A stretch of DNA of 64,000 nucleotides from Gammaproteobacteria bacterium Gsub (GTDB lineage Bacteria; Pseudomonadota; Gammaproteobacteria; PS1; Pseudothioglobaceae): contig JYIN01000010.1 in the NCBI GenBank assembly GCA_002007405.1, positions 62,001-126,000 of the forward strand, given 5' to 3'. Positions 16,007 through 25,733 of this stretch are shown here, piece after piece. The number at the start of each line of letters is the position of its first letter. Within the stretch, counting starts at the first letter, position 1. Position numbers and translations under genes: made by a program. The notes beneath the pieces are model-generated. The model was not told the origin of the DNA and ran no database searches. It was given only the letters and a program-made list of their open reading frames with translations.

Positions 16007-17585
16007 TAGCCTTTTCTTTTAAATGAAAAATTGTCTCAGAATAGGCAGATCTGCTTTTTTCAACTCTATTTAACACCGGTCTTTTATGCTCTTTTGTAAT
16101 TTGCATATCAGCCAGTTCAGCAATTTGTGGATATAGATTATATTTATCATTGGCGACTAAAAATATATTGTAATCTGGTTTTAAGTATCGTTTACAATTA
16201 TTCAAAACATCAGATATTCCTTTTACATAAGATTCTCGAGCTTTTAAACCTTGCCCATTAAATAGTGGTCCAATTTCAAATTTATCCTTTCTATCAAAAT
16301 CAAAAAGATCGTAGGCATAAGCATGTTGTTCGTGGTAATTTATCAACCCAACATAGGGTGGACTTGAAAAAATACCAGCAATTTTATCCCTCTCAACAAG
16401 ACCTGAAAGCTTTGTAAATTTAACTTTTAATTCCTCAATAATATTGATGTTCCTACTGTCACCAACTAAACATTTTTGAAAAGTATCGGATTTCAGAGCA
16501 TCAAACTGTTTAATTCTCTTAATTGTGTCTTGAGAATATCTCTGCCACCAATTTAAAATAGAAAACAGTGGTTTACATATTTTGCCATGTTTTTTGCAAT
16601 AATAAGTTGCTGTAACTGGCGCTTTTAATGTTGCTAAATCAGCATGTGTTGTAGCCCTGCACGAGCGGATTGTTCGGCTTAATATCAATGAAAGAACTTT
16701 TTTGGTTTCTTGATTTTTCATTGTATTTATTTTATTAAAGACAAAATCTATTTCATCCCTAATAACCTTCAAGAACCATTTGTCAATGAATGTATCGGTT
16801 GCCTGTTGTTTAAGCTCTATTTGGTGTTCATTTATGAGTCTTTGGTAAATGTGAAAAAACTCATTAGCTTTTTGATTGCCATATTGTTTTTCATTTATTT
16901 CATTTTGTCTTACTTTATATTTGAATTCTGGTGATGGGAAAAATTTATTGTTAAATATCTTTAATTCATTCAAAAGTTTTTGTTCAAATATTACATTATT
17001 TTTTCCTTTTTGAAATGCCTTAAGTTTATGTGTGATTTCCAATGATGACTCTTTTAAATTATCAACATTATGATTTTCTATTTTGACATTGGTTATAAAT
17101 GAATTAAATGCCGAAACATCAATTCCCAATGCGTTAATTCCAAGTTCACTGGCTTGAACTAGGGTGGTTCCGCTTCCACAAAAAGGGTCTAAAACAATAT
17201 CTCCTGGTTTAAAAAAAGATTTATTTTTAAATTTATCAACATGCTTATCCAAAAAATATTCAACTAATTGAGGGATAAACTTCCCCTTATAGGGATGTAA
17301 GCGATGAACATGTTTTGTTGTTTCTGATTCCCTGTATTCAGAGAAAGATAAATCCCAATTTAAATCATCGCCTAAATATTTTTTCCATCTGTCCGCTTTT
17401 GTTTCATAATGAGCTTTGTAATATTTTTCTAGATCATGCTGATTAATTGCAGTAGCTCCATTACCACTTTTTTTAGGTATTCTACCGTATTGAATTAAGT
17501 AGGATATATTTGAAGCAGTAACATTTTTTTTTAAATATTCACTTGCCCAAATACTCGCTTCTTTTACTGTCATTAAATTTTGCAT
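15993..17585 (-). CDS. Type II DNA methyltransferase with N-terminal helix-turn-helix
   Basis: A 530-aa protein. Residues about 1-60 form a MerR/excisionase-like winged helix (LMTVKEASIWASEYL, then a YGRIPKK turn). The SAM-binding motif DPFCGSGTT is at 133-141 and the catalytic SSPPY at 407-411, with the SAM motif preceding the catalytic one. SPPY is typical of N4-cytosine, and less often N6-adenine, amino-methyltransferases. It should protect the site cut by the overlapping endonuclease. The fused HTH may help time expression of the pair after entry into a new cell, as controller proteins do; that is inference. A long central helical insertion probably holds the target recognition domain. 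Confidence 0.85.
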   Translation of the reverse strand: MQNLMTVKEASIWASEYLKKNVTASNISYLIQYGRIPKKSGNGATAINQHDLEKYYKAHYETKADRWKKYLGDDLNWDLSFSEYRESETTKHVHRLHPYKGKFIPQLVEYFLDKHVDKFKNKSFFKPGDIVLDPFCGSGTTLVQASELGINALGIDVSAFNSFITNVKIENHNVDNLKESSLEITHKLKAFQKGKNNVIFEQKLLNELKIFNNKFFPSPEFKYKVRQNEINEKQYGNQKANEFFHIYQRLINEHQIELKQQATDTFIDKWFLKVIRDEIDFVFNKINTMKNQETKKVLSLILSRTIRSCRATTHADLATLKAPVTATYYCKKHGKICKPLFSILNWWQRYSQDTIKRIKQFDALKSDTFQKCLVGDSRNINIIEELKVKFTKLSGLVERDKIAGIFSSPPYVGLINYHEQHAYAYDLFDFDRKDKFEIGPLFNGQGLKARESYVKGISDVLNNCKRYLKPDYNIFLVANDKYNLYPQIAELADMQITKEHKRPVLNRVEKSRSAYSETIFHLKEKANDPV

Positions 17586-17859
17586 TTAACAGTCCATTCT
17601 CTTATACCTTGAATCCAAAGCCCTTGGCTTTGTATACCCATTTGGGCAGATTATAACCTTTTTATATTATTAGAAAAATATTTACAAGAAATACTACTGT
17701 CAAATGGTTTTGTAATTTTTCACTAAGTGAGAATACGCCAATTTAGACACTGTATTAAGTATGAAATTTGGCACTCAGCGATATTTTTAATAGGGGTGTT
17801 CTTTAGAGTTTATACTTGTCTTAAAATACCAATTTGTTTATTGATTTTGTGCTACTTTT

Positions 17860-18300
17860 ATGAAAAAAATCATTGTTCAACAACAAGATTTTGACCTATC
17901 AACTGAGGTGAGGCATGCGCGTGCGGGCAATAATATTGGTGCAGTGGTCAGTTTTATCGGCACAGTGCGGGATTTGGATGATGGGGCAATTCTCAAAATG
18001 TGGTTAGAGCATTATCCGAAAATGAGTGAAAAGGCACTTAGTGCGATTGCTGATAAAGCCTTAGATCGTTGGAAAATCGGCAATGTTACTATTATTCATC
18101 GGGTGGGGGATTTAGCCCCCAATGCACAGATTGTATTGGTCATTACCACCAGCAAACACCGCAAGAGTGCATTTGCGGCTTGTGAATTTATTATTGATTA
18201 TTTAAAAACCCAAGCGCCTTTTTGGAAAAAAGAATATGGCGAACATAATAGCAAATGGGTCAAAGCCAAAGACGAAACCCCAACAAGTCGCTGGGATTAA
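17860..18300 (+). CDS. moaE: Molybdopterin synthase catalytic subunit
   Basis: A 146-aa protein. FIGTVRD near residue 35, LEHYPKM near 49, IIHRVGDL near 78 and the C-terminal FWKKEYGEHNSKWV block (with the active lysines) are the MoaE signature. It transfers sulfur from MoaD thiocarboxylate to precursor Z in molybdenum cofactor synthesis. moaE leads a moaE-moeA-moaC cluster; moaD and moaA are not in the window, and the start of the cluster is next to the restriction-modification module. The ATG at 17860 lacks a strong ribosome site, and the promoter cannot be read with confidence. Confidence 0.93.
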   Translation: MKKIIVQQQDFDLSTEVRHARAGNNIGAVVSFIGTVRDLDDGAILKMWLEHYPKMSEKALSAIADKALDRWKIGNVTIIHRVGDLAPNAQIVLVITTSKHRKSAFAACEFIIDYLKTQAPFWKKEYGEHNSKWVKAKDETPTSRWD

Positions 18301-18319
18301 CTTTATTATAATTATTTTT

Positions 18320-19555
18320 ATGTCAATCAATACCCAATCACAACCGCCTTTATTAAACATGAATAAAGCCTTAGATTTTTTGTTTGAGGCGGCGGTGGTG
18401 GCTAAAAAAACCCAGATGGTAGCACTTGATGAGGCTCTAGACAGAGTGCTGGCGGCTGATATCCATGCTAGTATCAATGTGCCGGGGTTTGATAACAGTG
18501 CAATTGACGGCTATGCCCTTGCCCTAAAATCTGAGCAGACCAATGTTGCCGATAGCCAAAATTTTGAAATAACTGATAGAATATCAGCAGGCAATTCTGG
18601 CAATCCACTCGCTTACGGCTGTGCCGCTAGAATTTTTACAGGCGCACCGATTCCAAAAGGTGCCAATTGCGTGGTTATGCAAGAAGATTGCAAAGTGTTA
18701 GAAAAAGGCAAGCAGATTGAGATTTTGCAAATGCCTCGTTTGGGTGAAAACATCAGATTAAAGGGTGATGATATTCAAATGGGCGCTGTCATTTTGCCTG
18801 CTGGCAAACATATCAAACCCGAAGATATTGCCTTAGTCGCATCCGTTGGCGTGGCTAAATTAGAAGTATTTAAAAAAATCAAAGTCGGGGTGTTTTTTAG
18901 CGGTAATGAATTGGTCGAGCCCGGCAGCCCTTTGCCTTTGGGGAAAATATTTAATTCCAATCGTTATGCTTTAGTGGCACTGCTTAAAAAACTAAATTGT
19001 GAAGTCATCAATCTGGGCAATATCAAAGACAGCCTTAACGCCACCACTCAAGCTTTAACAAAACTCCAAGATGATTGTGATTTGATTATGACCACTGGCG
19101 GCGTCTCTGTTGGTGAGGAAGACTACATCAAGCCCGCAGTGGCAAAGCTGGGTAAATTATCCCTATGGCGGATTAAGATTAAGCCGGGCAAGCCGCTCGC
19201 TTTTGGTAGCGTGGGTAAATCTGCTTTTATGGGGTTGCCGGGCAATCCAGTCTCGGCTATGGTAACTTTTTTTCTGTTTGCACGGCCGTTTATTAAAAAA
19301 ATGCAAGGCATTATCCATTACAAAAATCAATTTACCCAAGTTAGCTGTAACTTTGATTGGCATAAACCAAACCCTAGACGCGAATTTGTGCGTGTGCAAT
19401 TAGATTATTCCACCCTGCCACCGTCTGCCAGCCCTTATCCCAAACAAGGCTCAGGTATTCTAAGTTCTATGGTTTGGGCTGACGGCTTGGTGGAAATAGC
19501 AGAAGACACAACTTTTACCCAAGGAAAAGTGTTAAATTATTACCCCTTAACTTAA
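18320..19555 (+). CDS. moeA: Molybdopterin molybdenumtransferase
   Basis: The ATG at 18320 gives 411 aa, 19 nt after moaE; an upstream in-frame codon would overlap moaE deeply and is rejected. The four MoeA domains are present: [15 protein letters not shown] near residue 53 (an AMP/cofactor-binding part), [17 protein letters not shown] near 150, the MogA-like domain with [13 protein letters not shown] and [14 protein letters not shown] (about 190-270), [13 protein letters not shown] near 310, and a C-terminal beta domain. It inserts molybdate into adenylated molybdopterin. Molybdenum enzymes are therefore expected in this genome. Confidence 0.95.
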   Translation: MSINTQSQPPLLNMNKALDFLFEAAVVAKKTQMVALDEALDRVLAADIHASINVPGFDNSAIDGYALALKSEQTNVADSQNFEITDRISAGNSGNPLAYGCAARIFTGAPIPKGANCVVMQEDCKVLEKGKQIEILQMPRLGENIRLKGDDIQMGAVILPAGKHIKPEDIALVASVGVAKLEVFKKIKVGVFFSGNELVEPGSPLPLGKIFNSNRYALVALLKKLNCEVINLGNIKDSLNATTQALTKLQDDCDLIMTTGGVSVGEEDYIKPAVAKLGKLSLWRIKIKPGKPLAFGSVGKSAFMGLPGNPVSAMVTFFLFARPFIKKMQGIIHYKNQFTQVSCNFDWHKPNPRREFVRVQLDYSTLPPSASPYPKQGSGILSSMVWADGLVEIAEDTTFTQGKVLNYYPLT

Positions 19556-19566
19556 AGCATAATTTT

Positions 19567-20040
19567 ATGAATAAACTAACTCATATTAACAATAAGGGTG
19601 AGGCACAAATGGTTGATGTTTCTGCCAAAGCCATTACCAGTCGTATTGTGGTGGCAAAATCAGTGGTGGTGATGCAGGCAAAGACTTTGGATTTGATTAC
19701 CTCTGGGCAACATAAAAAAGGGGATGTCTTTGCGGTGGCGCGTATTGCCGGCATTCAGGCGGCTAAAAAATGCGCTGACTTGATTCCGCTGTGCCATCCT
19801 TTAATGCTGACCAAAGTCGGGGTTGAATTAACTGCCAATACTCAAAATCCAAGTGTTGAGATTATTGCCACTGCAAAACTTGACGGTAAAACTGGGGTGG
19901 AAATGGAGGCACTTACTGCCGCCAGTGTGGCAGCACTTACGGTTTATGATATGTGTAAGGCAGTCGACCGTGCGATGGTGATTGGGCAAATCCAAGTTTT
20001 GGAAAAATCGGGCGGAAAATCAGGCGATTGGAGAGCATAA
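19567..20040 (+). CDS. moaC: Cyclic pyranopterin monophosphate synthase
   Basis: A 157-aa protein carrying [18 protein letters not shown] near residue 70 and [23 protein letters not shown] near 118, both diagnostic for MoaC, with KSGGKSG near the end. It converts the MoaA product to cyclic pyranopterin monophosphate in molybdenum cofactor synthesis. It follows moeA by 11 nt and ends the cluster; the 70 bp that follow contain no gene. Length is normal. Confidence 0.95.
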   Translation: MNKLTHINNKGEAQMVDVSAKAITSRIVVAKSVVVMQAKTLDLITSGQHKKGDVFAVARIAGIQAAKKCADLIPLCHPLMLTKVGVELTANTQNPSVEIIATAKLDGKTGVEMEALTAASVAALTVYDMCKAVDRAMVIGQIQVLEKSGGKSGDWRA

Positions 20041-20110
20041 AATGAGAAATATTAACCAACCCATTCAAGCGTAAAATAACCCAACAAACCATATTACAAA
20101 ATAATCTTTA

Positions 20111-20950
20111 ATGAAAAAATTTATCTATCTTATGCAGGGAAGGTCTGATCTTATTGATAGATATCAACATTTATCAACAAGGTCTAACGCAGATGCTATT
20201 TTTTTGACCTATGATAAGAAAATTGAAAATGCCATTTTCTTGCCTAATTCAAGTTTTGGGGAAGGTAGAAGTAAACTATTGGAAGCAGCATTATTAAAAG
20301 AAAAATACGACTATTATATTTTTTCCGATGATGATGTTAAATTTGCAACTGGTGGCTGGGATAAATTTGAAGAAGAATTGATTAAAGTAAAACCTTTAGT
20401 CGCTATTCCGTTATTTTTGGCAGTATTTAAAGTCGTAAAATATCATATAAAATCTTTAAAATATCAATTATTTATTGAAAGTGATGAACAATTGATTGCG
20501 TTTCACCGTAGTGTGATTGAAGATGGGATTATTTTCCCTCGTCAGACACAATTTGACAAAAAGAGTTGGTGGATTGGTGCCGAAATCCAGATAGCTTTAA
20601 TTCAAAATTTTTATCATAATAGTGCAGTTCAATTTAATACAATTCAAGTGCTTAATGATGAGAGCCGAAAATATCCCGGTAGAGATCTTGATGCTACTAT
20701 TCATATAAAAGAGGCGAGAAAATGGCTTGATATGCAATTTAGAGGTAATTATAAAGATATAAGAAAACGCAATAAATTATTCTCTTGTAGAACAAATTGT
20801 AGCAAAATAATTTCTTGGTATAGAACCTTAAAATTTATGTTTTTTAATCGTAAAAACAAATCTATTAAAAACATAAGGAATATTTTATATTCTGATTCTA
20901 TTTTATTAAAACAGCACTTGGCAACAATAAATCAAAAATATCCTGATTAA
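20111..20950 (+). CDS. GT-A fold glycosyltransferase-like protein
   Basis: A 279-aa protein. FIYLMQGRSD opens the fold, YDYYIFSDDDVKF (D73-D75) supplies a DxD-type metal and nucleotide-sugar site, and an IIFPRQTQFDKKSWW segment near 140 could form the acceptor side. The C-terminus is basic and helical. It resembles poorly defined glycosyltransferases of polysaccharide loci. It starts a plus-strand trio with two SAM methyltransferase-like genes and is the first gene of the glycan island. Donor and acceptor are unknown. Confidence 0.6.
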   Translation: MKKFIYLMQGRSDLIDRYQHLSTRSNADAIFLTYDKKIENAIFLPNSSFGEGRSKLLEAALLKEKYDYYIFSDDDVKFATGGWDKFEEELIKVKPLVAIPLFLAVFKVVKYHIKSLKYQLFIESDEQLIAFHRSVIEDGIIFPRQTQFDKKSWWIGAEIQIALIQNFYHNSAVQFNTIQVLNDESRKYPGRDLDATIHIKEARKWLDMQFRGNYKDIRKRNKLFSCRTNCSKIISWYRTLKFMFFNRKNKSIKNIRNILYSDSILLKQHLATINQKYPD

Positions 20951-20963
20951 ACAGCATAAACCA

Positions 20964-21671
20964 GTGGTAAAACTCATTAAAAAACATAAATTTAATAAAG
21001 AGTTTAAGATTTTTAAAAAAACTGATAACCAAAGATTTTCTGTTAAAAGTAAAGATCAGTACCCTTGTTTGAACGATAAAGACATGGCAACCAGTTTTGA
21101 TAAACATTATGTTTATCATAGTGCTTGGGCAGCTAGAAAACTAAAGGATATATCACCTAAAAAGCACATAGATATATCCTCTTTTACTTATTTTGCAACT
21201 TTGGTATCAGCGTTTATTCCAATAGATTTTTATGAATACAATCCCACAAAAATAGATTTAGATAATTTAACCCATAAATACGCAGATTTAACTCGATTAC
21301 CGTTTGATGACAATGTTGTTGATTGTTTGTCTTGTATGCATGTTGTTGAGCATATCGGGCTTGGTAGATACAGTGATGCCATAGATGTTGATGGTGATTT
21401 AAAAGCAATTTCAGAATTAAAAAGAGTGGTTGCAAAGGGGGGTTATTTGTTATTCGTTGTGCCGATTGGCGGGCAAGCAAAAGTTATGTTTAATGCCCAT
21501 AGAATATATAATTATCGGCAAATTATATCGTATTTTAAAGAGTTTGAATTAGTCGAGTTTTCGCCGATACCCGATCAATTAGAACAGGGTATTATTATCA
21601 ATGCAACTGAGGAACAATCCAATCAGAAAAAATATGGTTGCGGATGTTTTTTATTACAGAAAAACGGTTAA
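20964..21671 (+). CDS. DUF268 family methyltransferase-like protein
   Basis: From a GTG at 20964 the protein is 235 aa. CMHVVEHIGLGRYSDAIDVDGD near residue 116, ELKRVVAKGGYLLFVVPIGG and MFNAHRIYNY around 150-180 match DUF268, a class I methyltransferase-related family often found in glycan clusters. The usual N-terminal glycine loop is weak, so activity is not certain. It lies between a glycosyltransferase and a classical SAM methyltransferase with tight spacing, suggesting sugar modification. Confidence 0.7.
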   Translation: MVKLIKKHKFNKEFKIFKKTDNQRFSVKSKDQYPCLNDKDMATSFDKHYVYHSAWAARKLKDISPKKHIDISSFTYFATLVSAFIPIDFYEYNPTKIDLDNLTHKYADLTRLPFDDNVVDCLSCMHVVEHIGLGRYSDAIDVDGDLKAISELKRVVAKGGYLLFVVPIGGQAKVMFNAHRIYNYRQIISYFKEFELVEFSPIPDQLEQGIIINATEEQSNQKKYGCGCFLLQKNG

Positions 21672-21674
21672 AAA

Positions 21675-22367
21675 ATGGTAGGCACAAAAAACGAAACAAC
21701 AAGAAATCAGTGGTTAGAAAAAACACTTAGGGCTATTCCTGATAATTATCGTATATTAGATGCTGGTGCGGGTGAATTAGCAAATAAAAAATATTGCACT
21801 CATTTAAGATATGTATCGCAAGATTTTTGTCAATACGAGGGTTTTGGTGATAATTCTGGACTTCAAACTGGTGTTTGGGATACGAATCAAATAGATATTG
21901 TTGGTGATATTGTCAATATCCCAGAAAAAGATGAGTCATTTGATGTTATTTTATGTTCTGAAGTTCTTGAACATTTGCCTAATTCTGTTGAAGCGATTAA
22001 AGAGTTTCAACGACTATTAAAAAAAGATGGAATTTTGATTATTACTGCCCCATTTTGTAGTTTAACGCACTTTGCACCGTATCATTACAGTAGCGGATTT
22101 AATCGCTATTTTTATGAGCATCATTTAAAGAATTTTGGTTTTAAAATTAAAGAAATGTCTAATAATGGTAATTTTTTTGAATATGTAGGGCAGGAAGTTC
22201 GCCGCATTCGTTCAATTGCAAAAAAATATACCACCAAAAAACCTAATATCGTCGAGCGTATCGTTATAAAAATTGTTTTAAGAATGCTTAATAGATTTTC
22301 AATCAATGATAGTGGTAGTAGTGAATTGTTATGTTTTGGCTACCATGTTATAGCCAGAAAGCTATAA
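21675..22367 (+). CDS. Class I SAM-dependent methyltransferase
   Basis: A 230-aa protein with a Rossmann methyltransferase core: YRILDAGAGELANKKY near residue 26 (motif I), VGDIVNIPEKDESFDVILCSEVLEHLPN near 77-103 (motifs II-IV of the Methyltransf_11 family), and LKKDGILIITAPFCS near 115. The substrate is unknown; the gene order suggests a sugar or glycan precursor. It begins 3 nt after the DUF268 gene and ends 6 nt before the convergent fucosyltransferase gene, with no room for a terminator hairpin between them. Confidence 0.8.
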   Translation: MVGTKNETTRNQWLEKTLRAIPDNYRILDAGAGELANKKYCTHLRYVSQDFCQYEGFGDNSGLQTGVWDTNQIDIVGDIVNIPEKDESFDVILCSEVLEHLPNSVEAIKEFQRLLKKDGILIITAPFCSLTHFAPYHYSSGFNRYFYEHHLKNFGFKIKEMSNNGNFFEYVGQEVRRIRSIAKKYTTKKPNIVERIVIKIVLRMLNRFSINDSGSSELLCFGYHVIARKL

Positions 22368-22372
22368 AATTG

Positions 22373-23245
22373 TTATATTCTCACCCAAGGTTTGGGGCAG
22401 AGGTCATCGGTATTTATGCTGCCATCAGCAAACCATTTTTTAGGGGCAATGACTTGTTTATCGGGGTTTTGGTTTAGCCATGCACTCCACCAGCTAAAAC
22501 TACTATTAGCAATAATATTATGACTGCACAAAGACATTAGACGCATATCATTAAAACTTTGTTTGCCAGTATTGTTATCCACAATCAAATAATTGGCATT
22601 GCCTAATAACTTGATAATATTGTGTTTTGTCCAATTTTTATCATCGGAAAATAGCAGATATAAAATATCGTTATTTTTAATATTCAGTTGTTTAATTGCT
22701 TTTTTGTAATAGGCTATATCCATTAAACTATGGGTTATATTTGTATCAACATTAGAGACATAATCACCACGCCTAATGTGGATTGATACACTGGTGTTTT
22801 GTTGTATTTTTTTGGCGGTTTCTTGGTTTTTTAAAGATAATTTTTGCTTAAAAGTAAAGGCTTTTAAAATGTCATCTTGATATTTAATAAAATATTGCTC
22901 AGATTGCCAATAACCTTTAATATAAGCATTATCAGGACAATTAAGAATATTAAAATCGTGATTATGTTGCCTCTCTAAAATGTAGTTTTTGCTTCTAAAC
23001 CAAGAATTTTTACGCATTTTACGCCTCATCCATTCGCTTGATCTCAGCCCTAAAACTTTTTTTATATCGGCTTGCGAGGCGATATTTTCATCTAAATTAA
23101 ACGCATTTTTTAACTCCAAACCATTATGAGCATCACAATCATTTTTTAATAATAATGGAGTATTTTTTTCTAAAGATAAAGACAACCCTAGCGCGTATTG
23201 AAACATTTGATTGCCTAAGCCACCTTGCATTTTAACAATAATCAT
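22373..23245 (-). CDS. Alpha-1,2-fucosyltransferase-like (GT11)
   Basis: A 290-aa protein starting MIIVKMQGGLGNQMFQYALG, the GT11 N-terminal signature, with HIRRGDYV at 156-163 (the GDP-fucose-binding motif) and SSFSWWSAWLN near residue 250. GT11 enzymes add fucose (sometimes galactose analogues) in alpha-1,2 linkage; in bacteria they decorate O-antigens, sometimes mimicking host blood-group glycans. The start overlaps the end of the upstream GT2 gene by 4 nt. No GDP-fucose synthesis gene is in the window. Confidence 0.88.
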   Translation of the reverse strand: MIIVKMQGGLGNQMFQYALGLSLSLEKNTPLLLKNDCDAHNGLELKNAFNLDENIASQADIKKVLGLRSSEWMRRKMRKNSWFRSKNYILERQHNHDFNILNCPDNAYIKGYWQSEQYFIKYQDDILKAFTFKQKLSLKNQETAKKIQQNTSVSIHIRRGDYVSNVDTNITHSLMDIAYYKKAIKQLNIKNNDILYLLFSDDKNWTKHNIIKLLGNANYLIVDNNTGKQSFNDMRLMSLCSHNIIANSSFSWWSAWLNQNPDKQVIAPKKWFADGSINTDDLCPKPWVRI

Positions 23246-24207
23246 TTTTTAATTATTTGTTTTAATTTGTATCTTAAAAAATACAATAATAATATTGGGC
23301 TGATGATATTCCATTGATATTGTAATAAATAAATATGATTTTTAATGGCTCTTTTAAAAATTATTTTGAGATTTTTTTTATTGTGTTTGAGATGTAAATT
23401 TAGGCTTCGATAAAAATGATTAAGTGCGGTTAAAGAAATGTTTTTTGTTGATAAATCAGCAAGCCAATCTAACTCTTTACTATATTGAGGATAAATAACA
23501 CCCAAATAGAATTCCAAATACTCTTTTTTGATTAAATTTGTGCTGTCTTGCTGCTCTTTGTTTTTAATAATGGAAATATTTTCACCATGAATATTGTATT
23601 TTAAAAGCGGTGTTGTTAGATTGGCAAACTTAGCCCCTTGTTTAGCCAAATCTACCCATAATTTATAATCCTCTGCAAAATATTTTGGTTTATATTTAAC
23701 TCTTTTTATAATGTTTTTCCTTAGCATAGCAGATGGATGAGCAATACAGACCCCTCTTGTCAATTCATTTAAACACTGATAATGCTTTTTAGGGAATCTG
23801 GTAATTTTATTTTTTGCTGGGGCAATGGAAAATATTGCCGTGCCCAGAACATCTATATCAGGATTTTTATTAAAAAAATCAATTTGCATGGTAAATCTCT
23901 CAGGTAGGCTTTCATCATCAGCATCCATTCTGGCAATGTATTTACCTTTTGCAATCTCAATACCGTCATTTATAGCAGAAGCAACGCCTTGATTTTTTGG
24001 CTTGTCAATTAAAACAATTCTACTATCGGCAAAACTTTTGATAATATCTTTTGTTTTGTCAGTAGAACCGTCATTAATAATAATAAATTCAAAATCCCTC
24101 AAAGTTTGATTTAGGATAGACTTAATAGCAGTTTTAATGGTTTTTTCTGCATTATAAGCAGGCATTATTACCGATATTAGCGGCATATTATTTGCTTTGG
24201 ATTGCAT
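23242..24207 (-). CDS. Family 2 glycosyltransferase
   Basis: A 321-aa protein with a GT2 core: ISVIMPAYNAEKTI near residue 11, FIIINDGSTD near 41, the metal motif D95-A-D97-D98, and a conserved AEDYKLW near 200. The start may be the internal Met8, which would avoid overlap with the upstream GT25 gene. The C-terminal third is basic and partly hydrophobic. It would add a hexose to a lipid-linked or LPS-core glycan. It lies between the GT25 and GT11 genes in one minus-strand operon. Confidence 0.88.
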   Translation of the reverse strand: MQSKANNMPLISVIMPAYNAEKTIKTAIKSILNQTLRDFEFIIINDGSTDKTKDIIKSFADSRIVLIDKPKNQGVASAINDGIEIAKGKYIARMDADDESLPERFTMQIDFFNKNPDIDVLGTAIFSIAPAKNKITRFPKKHYQCLNELTRGVCIAHPSAMLRKNIIKRVKYKPKYFAEDYKLWVDLAKQGAKFANLTTPLLKYNIHGENISIIKNKEQQDSTNLIKKEYLEFYLGVIYPQYSKELDWLADLSTKNISLTALNHFYRSLNLHLKHNKKNLKIIFKRAIKNHIYLLQYQWNIISPILLLYFLRYKLKQIIKK

Positions 24208-25009
24208 ACAGTAGCTTGCGGAAGCGACATTGTATTTTTTTGTTTATTTTGTATTTAAACCAATGCACAAAACTGGTCAATTCTCTTGCTAAGCGGTAGC
24301 GTTGCCGTAATTGTCTCCTGAGTTTGATGACTTTTGAAAAATCAACATCGCTTATTGTTTGCTTTCTGTTAAACTCCATGCCACTAATCAAGGTTTGATC
24401 AAAATCTGCCACAGTTGGGAGGATTGCATACAGATTGCAAATTTTATAACCACCCGTGTAATAATCAATGGGGTTGCCGATTTTTTGAGTGTGGGTTAGC
24501 ATTTTTTCGCAACCTTTTTGGTTAATGATATAAGCATAAGTGCCACCAAACATCGACATCGGCTTAATAATAGAAAAACCACTAAAATTTTGGTGAGATT
24601 GACATTTGGCATAACAAAGGCGACTATTTTGCCAGCCCAATAAAAATAATTCCCAATCTTTGGGCAGGTGTTTGATATTGTTGATGGTTTGAACAAAATC
24701 AGCCCCTATTAAGGCATCGTCTTCTAAAATAATGGCATAGTCTATATTGTCTGCCAATATCTTTTTATAAATGCCAATATGGCTTAATGCACAGCCGATC
24801 TCGCCTGAGGAAAGGTCTCTTTTTCTAGATTTTCTGGTGGCGCGCCTATCATAAATTTGGTCAATTTTTGTAGCAGATAGTTTGCTACCATCCACTGCCT
24901 CAAAAAAACAATAATTCAAATTCAGGGCGGATAATTGTGCCTTAATTTTGGTTTTTTTATCGGTATCTTTTAATAAATTGATAACGATAATTAAGGGCTG
25001 ATTGTCCAT
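24188..25009 (-). CDS. Family 25 glycosyltransferase (LPS biosynthesis type)
   Basis: The ATG at 25009 (MDNQPLIIVINL) is preferred: it follows the stop of the upstream gene by 7 nt, whereas the longer form overlaps that gene with an added hydrophobic stretch. The 273-aa protein shows GT25 features: INLLKDTDKKTKIKAQLSAL near residue 10, FFEAVDGSKLS near 35, SSGEIGCALSHIGIYKKI near 67 and ILEDDALIG near 95. These transferases act on lipooligosaccharide cores. A basic tail of about 50 residues ends the protein. Confidence 0.85.
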   Translation of the reverse strand: MDNQPLIIVINLLKDTDKKTKIKAQLSALNLNYCFFEAVDGSKLSATKIDQIYDRRATRKSRKRDLSSGEIGCALSHIGIYKKILADNIDYAIILEDDALIGADFVQTINNIKHLPKDWELFLLGWQNSRLCYAKCQSHQNFSGFSIIKPMSMFGGTYAYIINQKGCEKMLTHTQKIGNPIDYYTGGYKICNLYAILPTVADFDQTLISGMEFNRKQTISDVDFSKVIKLRRQLRQRYRLARELTSFVHWFKYKINKKIQCRFRKLLYAIQSK

Positions 25010-25016
25010 ATATGGT

Positions 25017-25733
25017 TTAAGTTTTGGGTTTAATGATTTTAATTTTAGCAAGGTATATGCTATATAGAACAAAGAAATAATAATTACCAGCTTCACGAAA
25101 TTCAGAAATGTTTCCACTTAGGCTGCCATTTTCTCCGTTGATAATGGCAAAACCACTGTGTTCTAAAAAATGTGCAGTTCTTGAGGCGAGAATAGTAATA
25201 GCAAAGCCGACAATAAACCATTTTGATGGAATGAGGTGTCGAATGGGCTTAACAAATTTTTTATCACTAACCAACGGCAAAACAATAAATACCACAAATG
25301 TTAAAAAATCACTCATTTGTTTAAAATATTTAACATTTTGGTTGCCATCGTCATCGCCATCGGTCCAGGGTTGATTGTGCCAGTTTCTATAAATAATGTC
25401 AGTTTTACCGAAAAAATATTCATAAAAATGAATGCCGTAATCCAATTCTTCTAAGAGCATAAAGGTAAAAACCAAAAAACCAATAGCAAAAATCAATTTT
25501 TCTAAAATAGGTACTCGGGTGATGCTCTCTTTTAAAAGTATGATGGTCGTTATTAGTAATAGGATATTTTGGCATTGCTCTAAGATGCCAAACTCACGCC
25601 CAGAAATATTGGGAAAGATTGGAGATGTTATTTGTTGCAGAGTGGCATTGCCAGAAAAATAAAAACCCACAAAGACGATATTAAAAATTAAGGGTATTAG
25701 AATAAATAAAATCAGATTTTGTTTGTGGTACAT
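25017..25733 (-). CDS. Multi-helix membrane protein of unknown function
   Basis: A 238-aa protein with about six hydrophobic segments (near residues 8-28, 54-70, 78-95, 145-162, 173-188 and 215-233). A loop between the third and fourth contains PWTDGDDDGNQNVKYF, an acidic, calcium-site-like patch, beside a cluster of aromatic and His residues (LDYGIHFYEYFFG). No family is recognised. It is the first gene of the minus-strand glycan operon, followed 7 nt later by the GT25 gene. It could be a polymer or lipid-handling membrane protein, but nothing fixes that. Confidence 0.6.
   Translation of the reverse strand: MYHKQNLILFILIPLIFNIVFVGFYFSGNATLQQITSPIFPNISGREFGILEQCQNILLLITTIILLKESITRVPILEKLIFAIGFLVFTFMLLEELDYGIHFYEYFFGKTDIIYRNWHNQPWTDGDDDGNQNVKYFKQMSDFLTFVVFIVLPLVSDKKFVKPIRHLIPSKWFIVGFAITILASRTAHFLEHSGFAIINGENGSLSGNISEFREAGNYYFFVLYSIYLAKIKIIKPKT

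Noticed and set aside
17608-17624. CAAAGCC/GGCTTTG hairpin before the methylase gene
   Set aside because: No T-run on either side and no second copy found nearby; could be a chance palindrome or operator, not supportable.
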